From positions 58,288 to 122,287 of the forward strand of contig ML769592.1 in assembly GCA_009733575.1 (NCBI GenBank): a DNA stretch of 64,000 nucleotides, in the 5' to 3' direction. The notes under the pieces are model-generated. The model saw nothing but the letters and a program-made list of their open reading frames with translations, made no database searches and was not told where the DNA came from. Both the position numbers and the translations under genes were made by a program. This DNA comes from Gymnopus androsaceus JB14 (Eukaryota; Basidiomycota; Agaricomycetes; Agaricales; Omphalotaceae). This document shows, in pieces, positions 1 through 11,542 of this stretch (positions are counted from its first letter, which is position 1; each line of letters starts with the position of its first letter).

Positions 1-1137
<1,137 letters not shown>

Positions 1138-1514
1138 ATTGCGCGCGATCTTTGTATACAGTGGGGTTGGGCATGGCTTTTATCATTGGATTGGGATGAT
1201 GAGTAAGATTGAAACTGGACGCTTACCAACCACTGTAGCAGCACTTGGTTTGTAATGTACAACAGGCTGGCAGAGAGAGGACGGGTTTGATGTCGACATA
1301 TTGCGCGCCATCTTTGGTTGGGCATGATTTTTATCATTGGATTGGGACGATGAGTAAGATTGAAACTGGGCGGTTACCAAGCACTGAAGCAGTACTTTGT
1401 AATGACAATGTTTGGGTATATACTAACTCTTACAGCAATGAAGAGCTCAGGGAATGCCAGCAAGACACCGCGGCGCGCCCATCACATAAAAGCTAGCGCA
1501 ACATCCAGAGGATC

Positions 1515-2140
1515 ATTCCTGCACTAACGCATTAACGCATTACTTCCATGCCTAGCAAATGGTTGTTTTACGCTGGATGTCCCTTTGACGGTTGTGGTTC
1601 CATCCGCTGGCGAAAAAATTTGGGCAACCTACTCGTTGGCGTCGTCTGGGCATACTACAATGCTACAGCTAATTGCGAATCAATAAATTCGTTTACGAGT
1701 CAATGTGCTCAAACGGGTCTGCATGAGCAACATTGATTAACATCGTGATCGAGGGATCCATGACGGATACGGGGTAGCTTGGTAGCCCGCCCTGTCGGAA
1801 TAAAGTCGAGAATCCTCGTAAGGATCGACACTTTTCACTAACCTCATAGAGGGCGAATCACCGAGCTAGATGCGGCAATTATGTTGGAGATCTTGGAAGA
1901 CTCCAACATTTCGCAAGGTCTGGAAAGGCAGTATTCATCGACCAGGGGGATGAGACTTGCCACTGATACAACCAGACTGAAAAGCGATCATGGTGAGTTC
2001 TTTTATTTTCTGAATCTGCGGCAGTACAAGTCACTCATTCTAATTGTACAACGACGCATTACAAATTGAAAGACAAAATTATCTTAGACTATACGACAGC
2101 GATGCGGATAATGCAGAATACACCAGCTATTGAACGCTAC
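1515..2140 (+). pseudogene. 5'-nucleotidase / metallophosphoesterase remnant, copy A
   Basis: Pieces of the C-terminal half of a UshA-type 5'-nucleotidase survive here, recognised by comparison with the intact gene at 56129-57958 (minus). At 1552-1670 the sequence reads KWLFYAGCPFDGCGS then LGNLLVGVVWAYYN, against LFYAGCPLDGRGS and LGNLLADVVRAYYN in the intact protein. At 1745-1772 it reads IEGSMTDTG, against SVEGAMTDTG. At 1881-1960 it reads MLEILED and a KAVF piece. Nucleotide similarity continues into sequence matching that just beyond the intact stop (2000-2140). The N-terminal metal-binding half is absent, the middle is deleted, frames are broken and a ~95 bp palindromic element sits between TDTG and MLEIL. 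It is opposite in strand to its OYE and peroxygenase neighbours. Not expected to make protein. Confidence 0.8.
1775..1869. mobile_element. Short palindromic MITE (TAGCT family), copy 1
   Basis: 95 bp with inverted ends TAGCTTGGTAGCCCGCCCT and, on the other strand, TAGCTCGGTGATTCGCCCTC, around a core GTCGGAATAAAGTCGAGAA. It interrupts the nucleotidase remnant at a point where the intact gene is continuous. Related cores occur at 5772-5865, 24739-24842 and 33437-33540. Confidence 0.7.
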
Positions 2141-2144
2141 GCAA

Positions 2145-3190
2145 TCACAACTTCGGAGGCCAAACTACATCTGGACCCTCGGGCTGCAGACGGGTCCAAG
2201 GACAAGTAATCAGCGAACTCGGGATCCAAGGCCCTTTGGTTTGGGAAGCCTTATCTAGCTGAGCCATGAGGTTTTCCAAGGAGGTACTGTTGGTTTGGTA
2301 GGTTGGTCGGTGCCAGCCTTCGGCGAGAGGAAGGCGCTCTTCATAGAAGAATACATGGACGAACCTACAGTTGGACAGACGTCAGCTTCCGAGGTTAATA
2401 GAGAGCGTGCTTGTGCTTGCTTGCATACTTTTTCGGCGCAACGCCAGTCCTTGCATCACTCATGAACGAGAGTTTCAAGAAGCTGCGATTGGCGTTCTTT
2501 GACCGTGCAACAAATGTGGATTCGCCTTCTTCGCCAGCGGTAGACGTTCCTCCAGAGCTTGGCCCACAGGGGTCGTGTCGTAAACGTCAGAATCGGGATT
2601 TGCTTCGGCGATGGTCGCAAAGACGGTAGAGTTGAAGTGAACGTTGTCACCGAGGCTTTTGTCAGAGCGAGAGAGGGACGCGTCGTGTTCGATGGTTCCG
2701 TGTCTATATAGAGATGAGATTAGAGCTGGATGATGAAGGAGCATAAAGTGCGTGCAGTTTAAGGTTGTCGAGCGTAAATTGTCTGGGGCATCAATGGTCA
2801 AAAGAGCTAGTTTGAGCGCGAGATTGAGAACGGTTATATACGACAATGAGAATGAAGGTCAAAATGGTGTTAATCCTCCGAAAGACGCAAATCTCACCAT
2901 CAATAGCTCTAATAACCATCGGAATAGTAATGTTTCTGTAGGCAGAAATCCGTTTGCGAGTCTATATTTTTCGATTTAGCAGCCATAAACGAGGAAATAT
3001 ATCAAGACTTACGTGTTCATGCCTGGACGGTGAACGCAAATCGTTTCCACCCGGCGCAATCTAGCGATGGTAGTGCCAATCAGTGTTTTCGAAGTCTTCG
3101 TTCAAGCGAGGTCGACCATTGCTCATTGAATGCAAATTGAGAAGAGAATCTGGGGAAAACTAGTGTCAGAGAGAGTAGAATAACGCGCAT
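2145..3190 (-). pseudogene. Haem-thiolate peroxygenase (peroxidase family 2), copy A, degenerate
   Basis: Related to unspecific peroxygenases/chloroperoxidase: secreted enzymes with a Cys-ligated haem in a PCP motif and an EHD acid-base motif. Start at 3190 (MRVILLSLTLVF, signal-peptide-like). Later blocks include an alanine-rich helix (NLALKLALLTIDAP), GTIEHDASLSRSD, GDNVHFNSTVF, ALEERLPLAKKANP and VFFYEERLPLAEGW, ending at 2145. Lesions compared with copy B: a 1-nt loss after TSLE, a TAG for Trp before the haem motif, a 2-nt loss that destroys the PCP cysteine (ligand codon gone), and a 2-nt loss after KKANPHLL. One intron would need a GC donor (GCACGC), against GTAACG in copy B. The EHD motif is intact but the haem ligand is gone, so it cannot be an active peroxygenase. 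Confidence 0.82.
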
Positions 3191-3475
3191 TCTGAAGCTT
3201 GATGGGATGGAGAGAAAGAGAAAGAACGATTCACAACTTGAAATATTATGAACACGGTCACGGTGTTGCTTCAGGCCCGTACCATTTATTCTCATTCAAT
3301 AATATTCTCAGTACTATTTCATTCACTTCAAGAATCTACCTATTTCACTTTCAAGTTTGTTTTCCGACCCTGATATTGAATTTTTGTATTAAACTCGGAC
3401 GACGCGAGACTATAGGTTCGAAGTTTTAGAGATCGTACGAGCTCAGTTATGCTCCGGCGCGAACTGACGCAGGCA

Positions 3476-3500
3476 GGATAGGATAGGATAGGATAGGATA
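3476..3500. repeat. GGATA microsatellite (5 units)
   Basis: Five perfect GGATA units followed by TATAAATT, between the two tandem duplicated units. The rest of 3191-3751 shows no coding signal: it holds the 5' flank of peroxygenase copy A and the 3' flank of OYE copy B. Confidence 0.9.
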
Positions 3501-3751
3501 TAAATTATACTGGTCAAGTCCGTTTCCGAACAACCAGTTTACCATACTACTGTACAACGTACAATTCTACGTTACAGCTATGGAACACACAGCCAGTAAT
3601 TGTGTATCAAGTATCAAGGCGTCCCGGAATTTTCCTTACTTTTCTTCTTTCACGCTCAGGCTGTCCTCATCTACTTAAGGGCTATTATTACTGAACGTTG
3701 TTTCCTCTAGTAATGAAATTATCCAGTAGACTTGATACCAGGAGACATATT

Positions 3752-5143
3752 TTATCTGGATACTTCCTCAGCAAACGGCCAGTCGCTATACCCTCTTCCG
3801 CTCGCGTCGCCAGCCAGATAGAATGTCGAGCGGTCATATGGCGTTAACGGTAGGTTTTTCAACAGTCTCTTCGGAAGGTCGGGCTGCAGGAATGTCGTTA
3901 ACAGTGAACCACTTGCACAACATGGTACACACTTACATTTGAAATGTATCTTCTCCCGAAAGCAATGAGGTCGCCTGTAGAATCTGCTCTTTTGATGGCG
4001 GACTCGCGGTCAAATCCTCCAGCGACGATTAGGGGTTTTGGTGACCAAATATCACGAATAAAGTCGTTGGAATCGTTGGCGTAGATGTTGGCATCGAACG
4101 TGGAGTCGCCGACAACCCTTGGTTCGCAAACTGAGATATACGCAAAGTTGGGGTAGAGGTCTTTGATGGTCTTGATGACGTAGGAGTATGTGGGGATTGG
4201 ATCCTTCATTCTCATATCTGACGATATCGGGAAATGTTAAACCGAATTCATAGTCATAGATCAAGTAATAACGGACCTAGGAAGGTACTCCACGGACTGA
4301 GGGAACGAGTGAGCGAAGCGAAGAATTAGTAGGAAGACACCCACCTGAACCTTGCCCCTACTTTCTCCTGCCCAATTTCCCTCACCACGGCATCAACAAC
4401 TTCCAATCCAAATCTGGCTCTATTCTCGATACTTCCCCCATACTCATCTTTGCGGTTGTTCGAGACATCTTCAAGGAACTGATTTACCAAATAACCTATG
4501 ATATACAGATCCAGGATCATCAATGTATATTCGAAGCTGTCTAAAGGAGACTTGCCATTCGCGAAATGGATTTCAACCCCATCAAACCCTGCTTTATTGA
4601 CTGCGAGTGAAGCAGCTTTCGCGTACGACTGAACAAGCGATTTGATTTCGTCTACTTCCAGGGCCCGAGGGACTCCTTTCCCCTGCATTGGTATTTCGGA
4701 AGGTCCAATGAGAGTATACTCGGGATTTTCAGCGGCCAGGATTTTCGGATCTGCATCTCTTCCTGTTGTCCACAGCTGGACGAAGATATGGCTACCATTC
4801 TTGTGAACTGCATCGGTGATCTGGAGGAACGTCAATTGCTATTCCCAACGCTATCTCGAAGACGACTGACCTCTTTCCACGCCTTGGATTGTACATCGTT
4901 CCACAAACCGGGGACATTGGGATATCCTCCAGCCTTTGGGTCTACCAGGGTGCCCTCCGCGATGAGAAGAGTTCCAGGTGTGCTAGATCTTTGCGAATAG
5001 TATTCTCGCATCACAGGAAGTTGAGGGACGTGCTGGTCGTCACATCTCATACGCGTCAAGGGTGCGAGAACGACGCGATGTTTCAGGAGAAGATTCCCTA
5101 CCTGAATAGGCTGGAAGAGAGAGGACGAGGTTGATGTCGACAT
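3752..5143 (-). CDS. Old Yellow Enzyme-type NADH:flavin oxidoreductase, copy B (complete)
   Basis: Complete FMN-dependent ene-reductase of 373 residues. Exons: 4871-5143, 4556-4820, 4345-4495, 4277-4296 (20-nt microexon), 3937-4217, 3752-3883; total 1122 nt, in frame. Introns are 48-60 nt; intron 2 (4496-4555) has a GC donor (GCAAGT). The microexon supplies the codons for PWSTFL, rebuilding the family segment RFSPWSTFLDM that precedes KDPIPTYSYV. Motifs: flavin strand at the N terminus, HIFVQLW, VEIHFANG plus Tyr (substrate His/Asn and the proton-donor Tyr position), [20 protein letters not shown] and FGRRYISNPDLPKRLLKNLPL near the C terminus, ending GYSDWPFAEEVSR. Length and motif order match fungal OYEs. 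Substrate unknown. Same strand as the downstream-numbered peroxygenase remnant, but nothing shows co-regulation. Confidence 0.93.
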
Positions 5144-5380
5144 ATTGCGCGCGATCTTTGTATACAGTGGGGTTGGGCATGGCTTTTATCAATGGATTGG
5201 GATGATGGATTGGGATGATGAAACTGCAGTGGATGCTTACCAACCACTGTGGCAGCGCTTGGTTTGTAATGGAAAACAAAAAAAGGCTGGAACTTCGAGA
5301 CTGAGGACGGGGCTGAACTGTTTGAACTGATGTTTGAAACTGTACACTTACCAACCACTGTAGCACTTGGTTTGTAATGG
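5109..5380. repeat. Tandem duplication of the OYE 5' end (copy B version)
   Basis: Units at about 5109-5270 and 5285-5380 correspond to 1103-1404. The outer unit is more eroded and its decoy start codon is less clear. The pairing shows that the small duplication predates the 4 kb tandem duplication. Confidence 0.65.
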
Positions 5381-5514
5381 AAAAAAACGGGTATATTTAG
5401 TATGATCCAACTCACAGAAATGAAGTAGCTCTTGAGTAACACAGGAATGCGAGCAAGGCACCGCGGCGCGCCCATCGCATAGGTTAGCGCAACATCATCC
5501 AGAGCGATAGCATT

Positions 5515-6175
5515 GCTGCACCAACGCATTACTTCCATCCCTAGCAAGTGGCTCTTTTACGCTGGATGTCCCTTTGACGGCTTGTGGTTCCATCCGCTAG
5601 CGAAACAACTTGGGCAACCTACGAGTCGTTGACGTCGTCCGGGCATACTACAATGCTACAGCTAATTGCGAATCAGTAAATTCGTTTACGAGTCAATGTG
5701 CTCAAACGGGTCTCTGCAATGAGCAACATTGATTAACATCGATGATCGAGGGATCCATGACGGATACGGGGTAGCTTGGTAGCCCACCCTGTCGGAACAA
5801 AGTCGAGAATCCTCGTAAGGATCGACACTTTTCACTAACCTCATAGAGGGCGAATCACCAAGCTAGACGCGGCAATTTATGTTGGAGATCTTGGAAGAAT
5901 CCGGCATTTCGCAAGGTCTAGAAAGGCAGTATTCATCGACCGGGGGATGAGACTTGCCACTGATACAACCAGACTGAATGCGATCGTAGTGAGTTTTTTT
6001 ATTTTTCTGAATCTGCAGCACTACAAGTCACTCATTGTTGTGTCAACTAATTGGACAACGACGCACTTACAAATTGAAAGACAAAATTATCTTAGACTAT
6101 ACGACAGCTAGCTGTGCGATGCGATGCGAATGACGAAGTTCGATGCAAAGTACACCAGTTATTGAACGCTACGCA
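5515..6175 (+). pseudogene. 5'-nucleotidase remnant, copy B
   Basis: Second copy of the remnant at 1515-2140, with the same internal deletion and the same palindromic element, so both defects predate the tandem duplication. The segment near 5550-5670 aligns with the intact gene around 56790-56930 (Leu-Phe-Tyr-Ala-Gly-Cys-Pro block, then LGNL and AYYN). The segment 6050-6170 aligns with 55990-56120, just beyond the intact gene's stop. No continuous frame remains. Confidence 0.78.
5772..5865. mobile_element. Short palindromic MITE (TAGCT family), copy 2
   Basis: 94 bp, same termini and core as 1775-1869 and inserted at the same place in the duplicated remnant, so it was copied with the host segment rather than inserted twice. 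Confidence 0.68.
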
Positions 6176-6176
6176 A

Positions 6177-7268
6177 TCACAACTTCGGAGGCCAAACTGA
6201 CTTCTGGACCCTCGGGCTGCAGACGGGTCCAAGGGCAAGTAATCAACGAACTCGGGATCCAAGGCCCTTTGGTTTGGGAAGCCTTATCTAGTCTGAGCCA
6301 TAAGGTTTTCCAAGGACGTACTGTTAGTTTGGTAGGTCGGATCGGTGCCAGCCTTCGGCGAGAGGAAGACGCTCTTCATAGAAGAATACATTGGACGAAC
6401 CTACAGTTGGACAGACGTTAGCTTCCGAGTATTAATAATCGGAGCGTGCTTGCATGCTACTTTTTCGGCGCAATGCCAGTTCTTGCATCACCCATGACCG
6501 AGAGAAACAAGCTTGCTTCAAGAAGCTGCGACTGGCGTTCTTTGACCGTGTTCAACAAATTTGGATTCGCCTTTTTCGCCAGCGCGAGACGTTCCTCCAT
6601 AGCCTGACCTATAGAGGTTGTGTCGTAAACGTCAGAACCGGGATTCGCTTCAGCGACGGTCGCAAAGATGGTAGAGTTGAAGTGAACGTTGTCACCGAGG
6701 CTTTCGTCAGAGCGAGAGAGGGATCGCGTCGTGCTCGATGGTGCCGTGTCTGTGCAGAAGGTGAAGATTAGAGCTGAATGATGAAGGAGCATGAAATGCG
6801 TTACAGTCTAAGGTTGTCGAGCGTAAAACTGTCTGGTGCATCTGTGGTCAAAAGAGCTAGTTTGAGCGCGAGATTGAGAACGGGGTCGGATGGATTGTTA
6901 TATACAGCTATGAGAATGAAGGTCCAGATGGTGTTTATGCTCCGAAAGACGCAAATCTCACCATCAATAGCTCTAATGACCCTCGGAATAGTAATGTTTC
7001 TGCCATCTCTAGGGATAAATCCGTGGTTTGCTAGTCTATATTGTTCAATTTAGCAGTTATAATCGAGGAAATATATCGAAACTTGCGTGTTCATGCCTGG
7101 GCAAGGTGAACGCAAATCGTTTTCACCCGGTGCCATCCAGCGATGGTAGTGCCAATCAGTATTTTCAAAGTCTTCAAGTTCGAGCGAGGTCGACCATTGC
7201 TCGTTGGATGCGAATTGAGAAGAGAAGCTGGGGAAAGCTAGTGCCAGAGAGAGTAGAAGAACACGCAT
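6177..7268 (-). pseudogene. Haem-thiolate peroxygenase (peroxidase family 2), copy B, frameshifted
   Basis: Better preserved than copy A. The start at 7268 gives a signal peptide (MRVLLLSLALAFPSFSSQ), then the haem-ligand block DLRSPCPGMNT with its cysteine, LANHGFIPRDGRNITIPRVI, a 54-nt intron, a helix NLALKLALLTTDAP, a second intron (GTAACG donor) and GTIEHDA. One extra base right after EHDA (near 6721-6725, compared with copy A) throws the frame out. The continuing frame (SLSRSDESLGDN, FNSTIF, AMEERLALAKKANPNLLN) is intact until a third intron. Further +1 changes appear before VFFYEERLPL and after EGWHR. The haem Cys and EHD motif are both present, so only the frame breaks argue against function. 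These could be real decay or base-call errors. Confidence 0.78.
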
Positions 7269-7636
7269 TCTGAAGCTTGGTGGGAGAGAGGAGGAGAAAG
7301 AGCGGACAAGCGTCTGGCTACTTACTCGCTTTCTCAATTGAGTAATAGTTCGTTCGCTTGAAGAGCCGATTACCGTCACAGCCTCGCAAGCACTAGCTGC
7401 AGTGGAGCTTTAAAGCTTCAAACTCGTTCTCATCCTGAAATTGAGTTTTAGTGTTAGACGACGCATGCACTCAACGTGCAATACAGCCAGAGAACATCCC
7501 GGTTCATAAGCTTCGCATTTTGCGTCGCAGTCAAGCACTTTAGCCGGAAGAAATCTGTCTCAAGCCTCTGATGGGAATGTTATTCATTGCTTTTATTATT
7601 TAAATCTGTTCTTATAAGTATATCGCGTATGTAGTA

Positions 7637-7677
7637 TAGCTTGGTGACCCGCCTCTAGAGGGGACTGCTTTAGGCTA
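7637..7677. mobile_element. TAGCT-family MITE, internally deleted
   Basis: 41 bp beginning TAGCTTGGTGACCCGCC and running straight through CTCTAGAGG into GGACTGCTTTAGGCTA. These are the two end sequences of the family joined without the GTCGGAATAAA core. Confidence 0.5.
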
Positions 7678-7712
7678 ATGTAAGTACTACTACGGCTGAT
7701 CACGAATTTGTA

Positions 7713-7844
7713 GCATACTTTTGAAAAAAACGCTCTTCATCTTCTACACTCCACGTATTACAACGATGGCCCTCATTGGCCAAAGTGGGTCATTTTGTTT
7801 GGATGTAAACAAAATCAGTAATGAGCGTTTTTCGAAAAGTATGC
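7713..7844. mobile_element. MITE-like inverted repeat
   Basis: Left arm 7713-7740 (GCATACTTTTGAAAAAAACG...) and right arm 7821-7844 (reverse complement GCATACTTTTCGAAAAACG...) enclose about 80 bp. No clear target duplication was found, so this is either an old MITE or a chance hairpin. Confidence 0.5.
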
Positions 7845-8129
7845 GGAGAAGCAAGCGAGGAACTGTTATAAGCTCCAGTCTGTAGCACGTGTGAGTACAA
7901 CGTGTCTGTGTAGCTATGGGTCTAGAGTAAGTGGCGCGTCGATGGCTGCTATTCATTACTCATTAGGCAATTTCCCATTTGCAGACAGATTCACAGATTC
8001 ATTAAACGTTACAAGTTATTGATTTCGTTCTATGATACAAGGCCGAAACTAGTTGTGAATAATGTACAAAATGGTATCAAACTTCATCTTCAGATTGTTG
8101 CATTTCGTTCGTTCAAGTTCATAAGTACT

Positions 8130-8988
8130 TCAATTGCCCTGTGTTCTGGTCCCTAGATTTGGTATCCCTCCGAGGTGACGATTGTCTGGGTGTGCACCTA
8201 GCGAAGAAAGAATAAGCATTCCAACAAACAGATGCATCTATCAAATAAGTATACTCACCATGAGCAACAGCCCGTTCTCGACGTGCCAAAGCTTCTTGTT
8301 CCAAACGTTCAGCCTCAGCCAACTCGTTACTTTGACTCTTGAGCGCTTTCGCTTCCCTGGTGGGTAGAAGGTATAAGAATTAGAAATGATAATGGCACTA
8401 ATAAACGATTTTAAAACTTACATCTCTTTCTGCATGACCTTGGCCTTCACTGCATTACTGCCAACCATAGAGCCAACACCCTTCTCGCTAGCTCCGCCTT
8501 GAGCGTGAGCGTTCGTACCATGTGAGGAGGGATGCATGTGGCCATGGGTCGGGTTGCCAGCCGATCATGGCATTGTTATTGTCATTGTAGCCGGTGTTGT
8601 TGTTCATTCCACCCATACCGGGCTGAGCGTCCATGCCGCCGTACTACAGGGAATGAACATTCAATAGGGACCCAAGTCGGAAAGAATCTAAACATACATC
8701 TTTACCCATGGGCTGGCTCCCATGACCTTGCTGCTGATCGTACGCAGAACGTCCACCAGCAGGCGGAGATTAGAATCGCCCATGGCAGCGCCGCTACCTC
8801 CCATGGAAGAGCCGGTCATACCACCAGCAGCGCCAGTACCGCCAGTTGTTTGATTGGGGTCTTGGAACTGCTGAGGCTCGTCATGCTCGCGGTGTAGCTT
8901 CTGGGATGGCCATCAGAGACGGTTCGAAGACTCGATCGAGTGAAAAGCTCACCTTGCTGTCTTTCTTGTGTCCACCGAAAAGAGGCAT
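8130..8988 (-). CDS. Conserved basidiomycete Gly/Asn/Gln-rich protein of unknown function
   Basis: Begins MPLFGGHKKDSK (ATG 8986-8988), then an intron with donor GTGAGC. A low-complexity middle follows, rich in Gly, Met, Asn and Gln (GGTGAAGGMTGSSMGG, GMGGMNNNTGYNDNNNA), then a conserved C-terminal segment with GSMVGSNAVKAKVMQKE, a second intron, ALKSQSNELAEAERLEQEAL (predicted helix), a third intron, and AHPDNRHLGGIPN. The helix-plus-HPDN tail recalls a family of uncharacterised basidiomycete proteins with a disordered Gly-rich front. Two single-base frame discontinuities are seen in the low-complexity part (near 8775 and 8555), so the gene is either damaged or mis-called there. No catalytic motif, signal peptide or membrane segment. 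Function not assigned. Confidence 0.6.
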
Positions 8989-9282
8989 TATTTGTTATAA
9001 TGTTGTTTGTTGTAGTTGTGAATGTGAGTGAGATCTGAGGAAAATCCAACGAAAACAACATAAGTTTATATAGACGTTTGTTAATATTTCGTCGTGGAGA
9101 AATGACGAGGCAAGTAGGTCATTGTTGCTTCATTTTCATTTAGAGGTCTCTATCGGAGAGTCAGTGGAGCGCAGCTCTCTGACGTATGAAGACCATGTGA
9201 GGCGGTCAAAGCTGTGATTACGATACCTGGTTTCGAAAGCAACAGTGCATTGAAACAAATTGAACACATTAAATTCCACATT

Positions 9283-10667
9283 TCATTCTGGCTGATCAAC
9301 GTCATCCAGACTATCAAAGTGGAGCTCATTATTGACGACGATACCCAAACTCTTAGCACCACTCCACCAATCTCTTGCATCCAGAAGAGCCCTCCCTTCT
9401 TGTTTGACTTTGGGCACGGATAAGACAGAGTCTTTGGCGCAACGGATGAGGATGGCCTTGTCTGGTTTTGAGAAACATGCGCGTCCAGGAACGGTAGGTG
9501 TAAACCGTGGAGGAGACGTGTGTACCGAAGGCGAATATATTTGAAGAGTTTTGATGGTTTTCATATAGGCAGTGAGAGGACGCTGTGAAGATTCTGTCAG
9601 AAAAAAAAACGGGTGGTGTTGAAAAGTATATGTGTACCTGATGCGATATAGCTCGATACAATCGAACGATAGATTCTGCACTCATAGTGGTAAAGTCAAG
9701 AGTGGTGTCTTTGAAGGATATTAGCGGCGCAAGAGAAACGTTTGTTTCGGCCTGGGGTGTTGAGACAGCTTTTCCAGCCATCATGTCCTCGAGGACAGAC
9801 ACAAGTAATTGACCTCCTTCTACTGCAAGTTTGTCTCGTAGATTGGAAAATGGGATGTTTTCCGGCATAGGCTATAAGAAATGAGCTACATAGCAAGCTG
9901 GAAAATAATGAAACACGCACCATTTTCCGCATGCCCCATATTGGACCAGTATCAATGCCTTTTGACCTCCGCAACATATTGATCACGCATACGCCTGTCT
10001 CTTTTTCGTCGTTTATGATAGCATGTTGAATTGGGGCAGCACCTCGGTATGCAGGAAGCAGGGACGGATGTACATTGAGTCGACGCTCTTCAGCGAATAA
10101 CTTGAGCATTTTGAGGGGAAGGATGCGGCCGAAAGATGCAGTAATAAGGATATGAGTGTCGTCTTGAACTTGAGAGAATGGTGAAGGAGGCTACGCCAAA
10201 GTAGATTAGGAAACGCGGAAGAAATATGCAAGGAGAGTAGACTTGCTTCCCAGTCCTTGAACTCTGGCTTCAAACGAGGAATCGTGTGAACGGGTAATCC
10301 CAGGGAATGGCCCAAAATTTTCAACGGTGCTGACGAGTATTTAGTTGATTAATCGCGGCCTAATTCATGAGCAACTCACAAACGGATAGTCTCGATCCTC
10401 GGTCGACTTTTTCATCAGGATGGGTTGCCAGATGTATTTCCTGCCATACATCTGAGCGCTGGCCACAAGCAATGAGCTTCATAGACAGAATGAAAAAAAG
10501 CCTTCTACATGAAGTTCTTGCAAGACCAGACACGAGAATTCGTCACGACCCATAAAAAGAATCTTGAATTGGTTGGACCATGTCGTCGGGGAAGAATGAA
10601 AGGCCCTTTTGCTATGAGTAGCTAGGATTGACTTTGAGAGGCGCCAGTACATCGACGTAAAAGGCAA
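9283..10667 (-). CDS. FMT1: Mitochondrial methionyl-tRNA formyltransferase
   Basis: Transfers the formyl group of 10-formyl-THF to Met-tRNA for initiation of mitochondrial translation. The start at 10667 gives a mitochondrial presequence-like N terminus rich in Ser/Arg (SKRAFHSSPTTW), followed by FKILFMGRDEFS, the usual formyltransferase first strand. After introns come KILGHSLGLPVHTIPRLKPE, ITASFGRILPLKMLKLF, the catalytic block LNVHPSLLPAYRGAAPIQ (Asn and His), and ETGVCVINMLRRSKGIDTGP with the catalytic Asp in the last part. The C-terminal half (KPDKAILIRCAKDSVLSVPK, then GRALLDARDWWSGAKSL) is the tRNA-binding oligonucleotide-binding domain. About five introns, one apparently GC-AG (near 10190-10250). 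Frame is continuous across the model. Single-copy housekeeping gene, with no sign of transfer or decay. Confidence 0.92.
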
Positions 10668-10705
10668 CTCGCGTTCTCACATGCTCGTTGTAAACTGCCA
10701 TCATT

Positions 10706-11542
10706 ATGACCTCTTTACCTGAAGATATCGAATACGAAATCTTCAAATTAGCGGCCAAATATGAACACTCTAAATGGGTGCAATTTCAGAAAACTAATCT
10801 CTTGAATCTAACTCTCGTCGCCCATCGAGTAAACAACTGGTGATTCTCATTTTCTCCCACTCTTACTTCAAGTTCACCCTTTTCTGGCAGGGTTAGATCG
10901 ATCACCTTTAGAATCGCTATCCTGGGCGGAATTCGACCTTACAAGATGTTCTCGAACGCTCTGTACTCTCTACCTCCTTCATTCTTCTCCACCAGCGTCA
11001 CTAGCTTGTTGATCTTGAACTCAACACCCAGCTCGGATGCCCACCGTGCATTGGAGCTCTGTACCAATGCAGAGAGTCTAGCGTACTGGAACTTTACCTT
11101 TTGTTCCCCGCAAACCCTTATCGCGGCTCTTCCTCTTCGTCGACTCGCGATTCCAGTCGGCCTGTTTTCACGACTGTGTGAAGTAAATGCGACTCGATTT
11201 GTGCATACTCTTCGCGAGCTTGCACTTATCGTAACTTTTCCAGATGAAGATATCGAGGAACCAAAATTTGGCGCATTCCCTTCCTTGACACACTTTGGTA
11301 TTAACACGGTATCCATTGGTTCCCTGGTACCCAAGCTTGTGAAAGCCATGCTTGCAGTTGAACAATGCCAAGTCTTGGTTCTTCAAGGAGAATACTCCAC
11401 TGTCATCGATGATTTCGCTGTCGATCGCCGTTTTGTTTTCTACCAAAACGAGATCGGGTTCTTCAGAGAATGGAAAGAACTCGAAGAGGATAGCAGGAAT
11501 GGTTTCTGGGCTCGTGCTGAAACAGAGATAGCAGCAAGGTGA
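10706..11542 (+). CDS. F-box/LRR-like protein, paralogue 1
   Basis: Two exons: 10706-10839 and 10891-11542 (51-nt intron, phase 2). The start MTSLPEDIEYEIFKLAAKYE resembles the short LP-x-ELER-x-IF helix of fungal F-box-like proteins, which recruit substrates to SCF ubiquitin ligases through Skp1. Exon 1 ends with the hallmark hydrophobic-Ala-HRVNNW, interrupted by the intron just before the Trp. The rest (about 260 residues) is built of irregular leucine-rich segments (SVTSLLILNS, LPLRRLAIPVG, LRELALIVTF, FPSLTHFGI) and ends in a charged helix. Same architecture, intron position and strand as the next two genes, so an ancient local duplication. The F-box is weak, so Skp1 binding is an inference. 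Confidence 0.7.

Larger units (their letters stand above)
7269..8129. other. Intergenic stretch, no gene seen
   Basis: Peroxygenase copy B 5' flank and the 3' flank of the minus-strand gene at 8130. A short region near 7420-7470 still resembles 3340-3410, probably marking the end of the 4 kb duplication. The two small repeat features at 7637 and 7713 lie here; no convincing coding frame. Confidence 0.6.
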
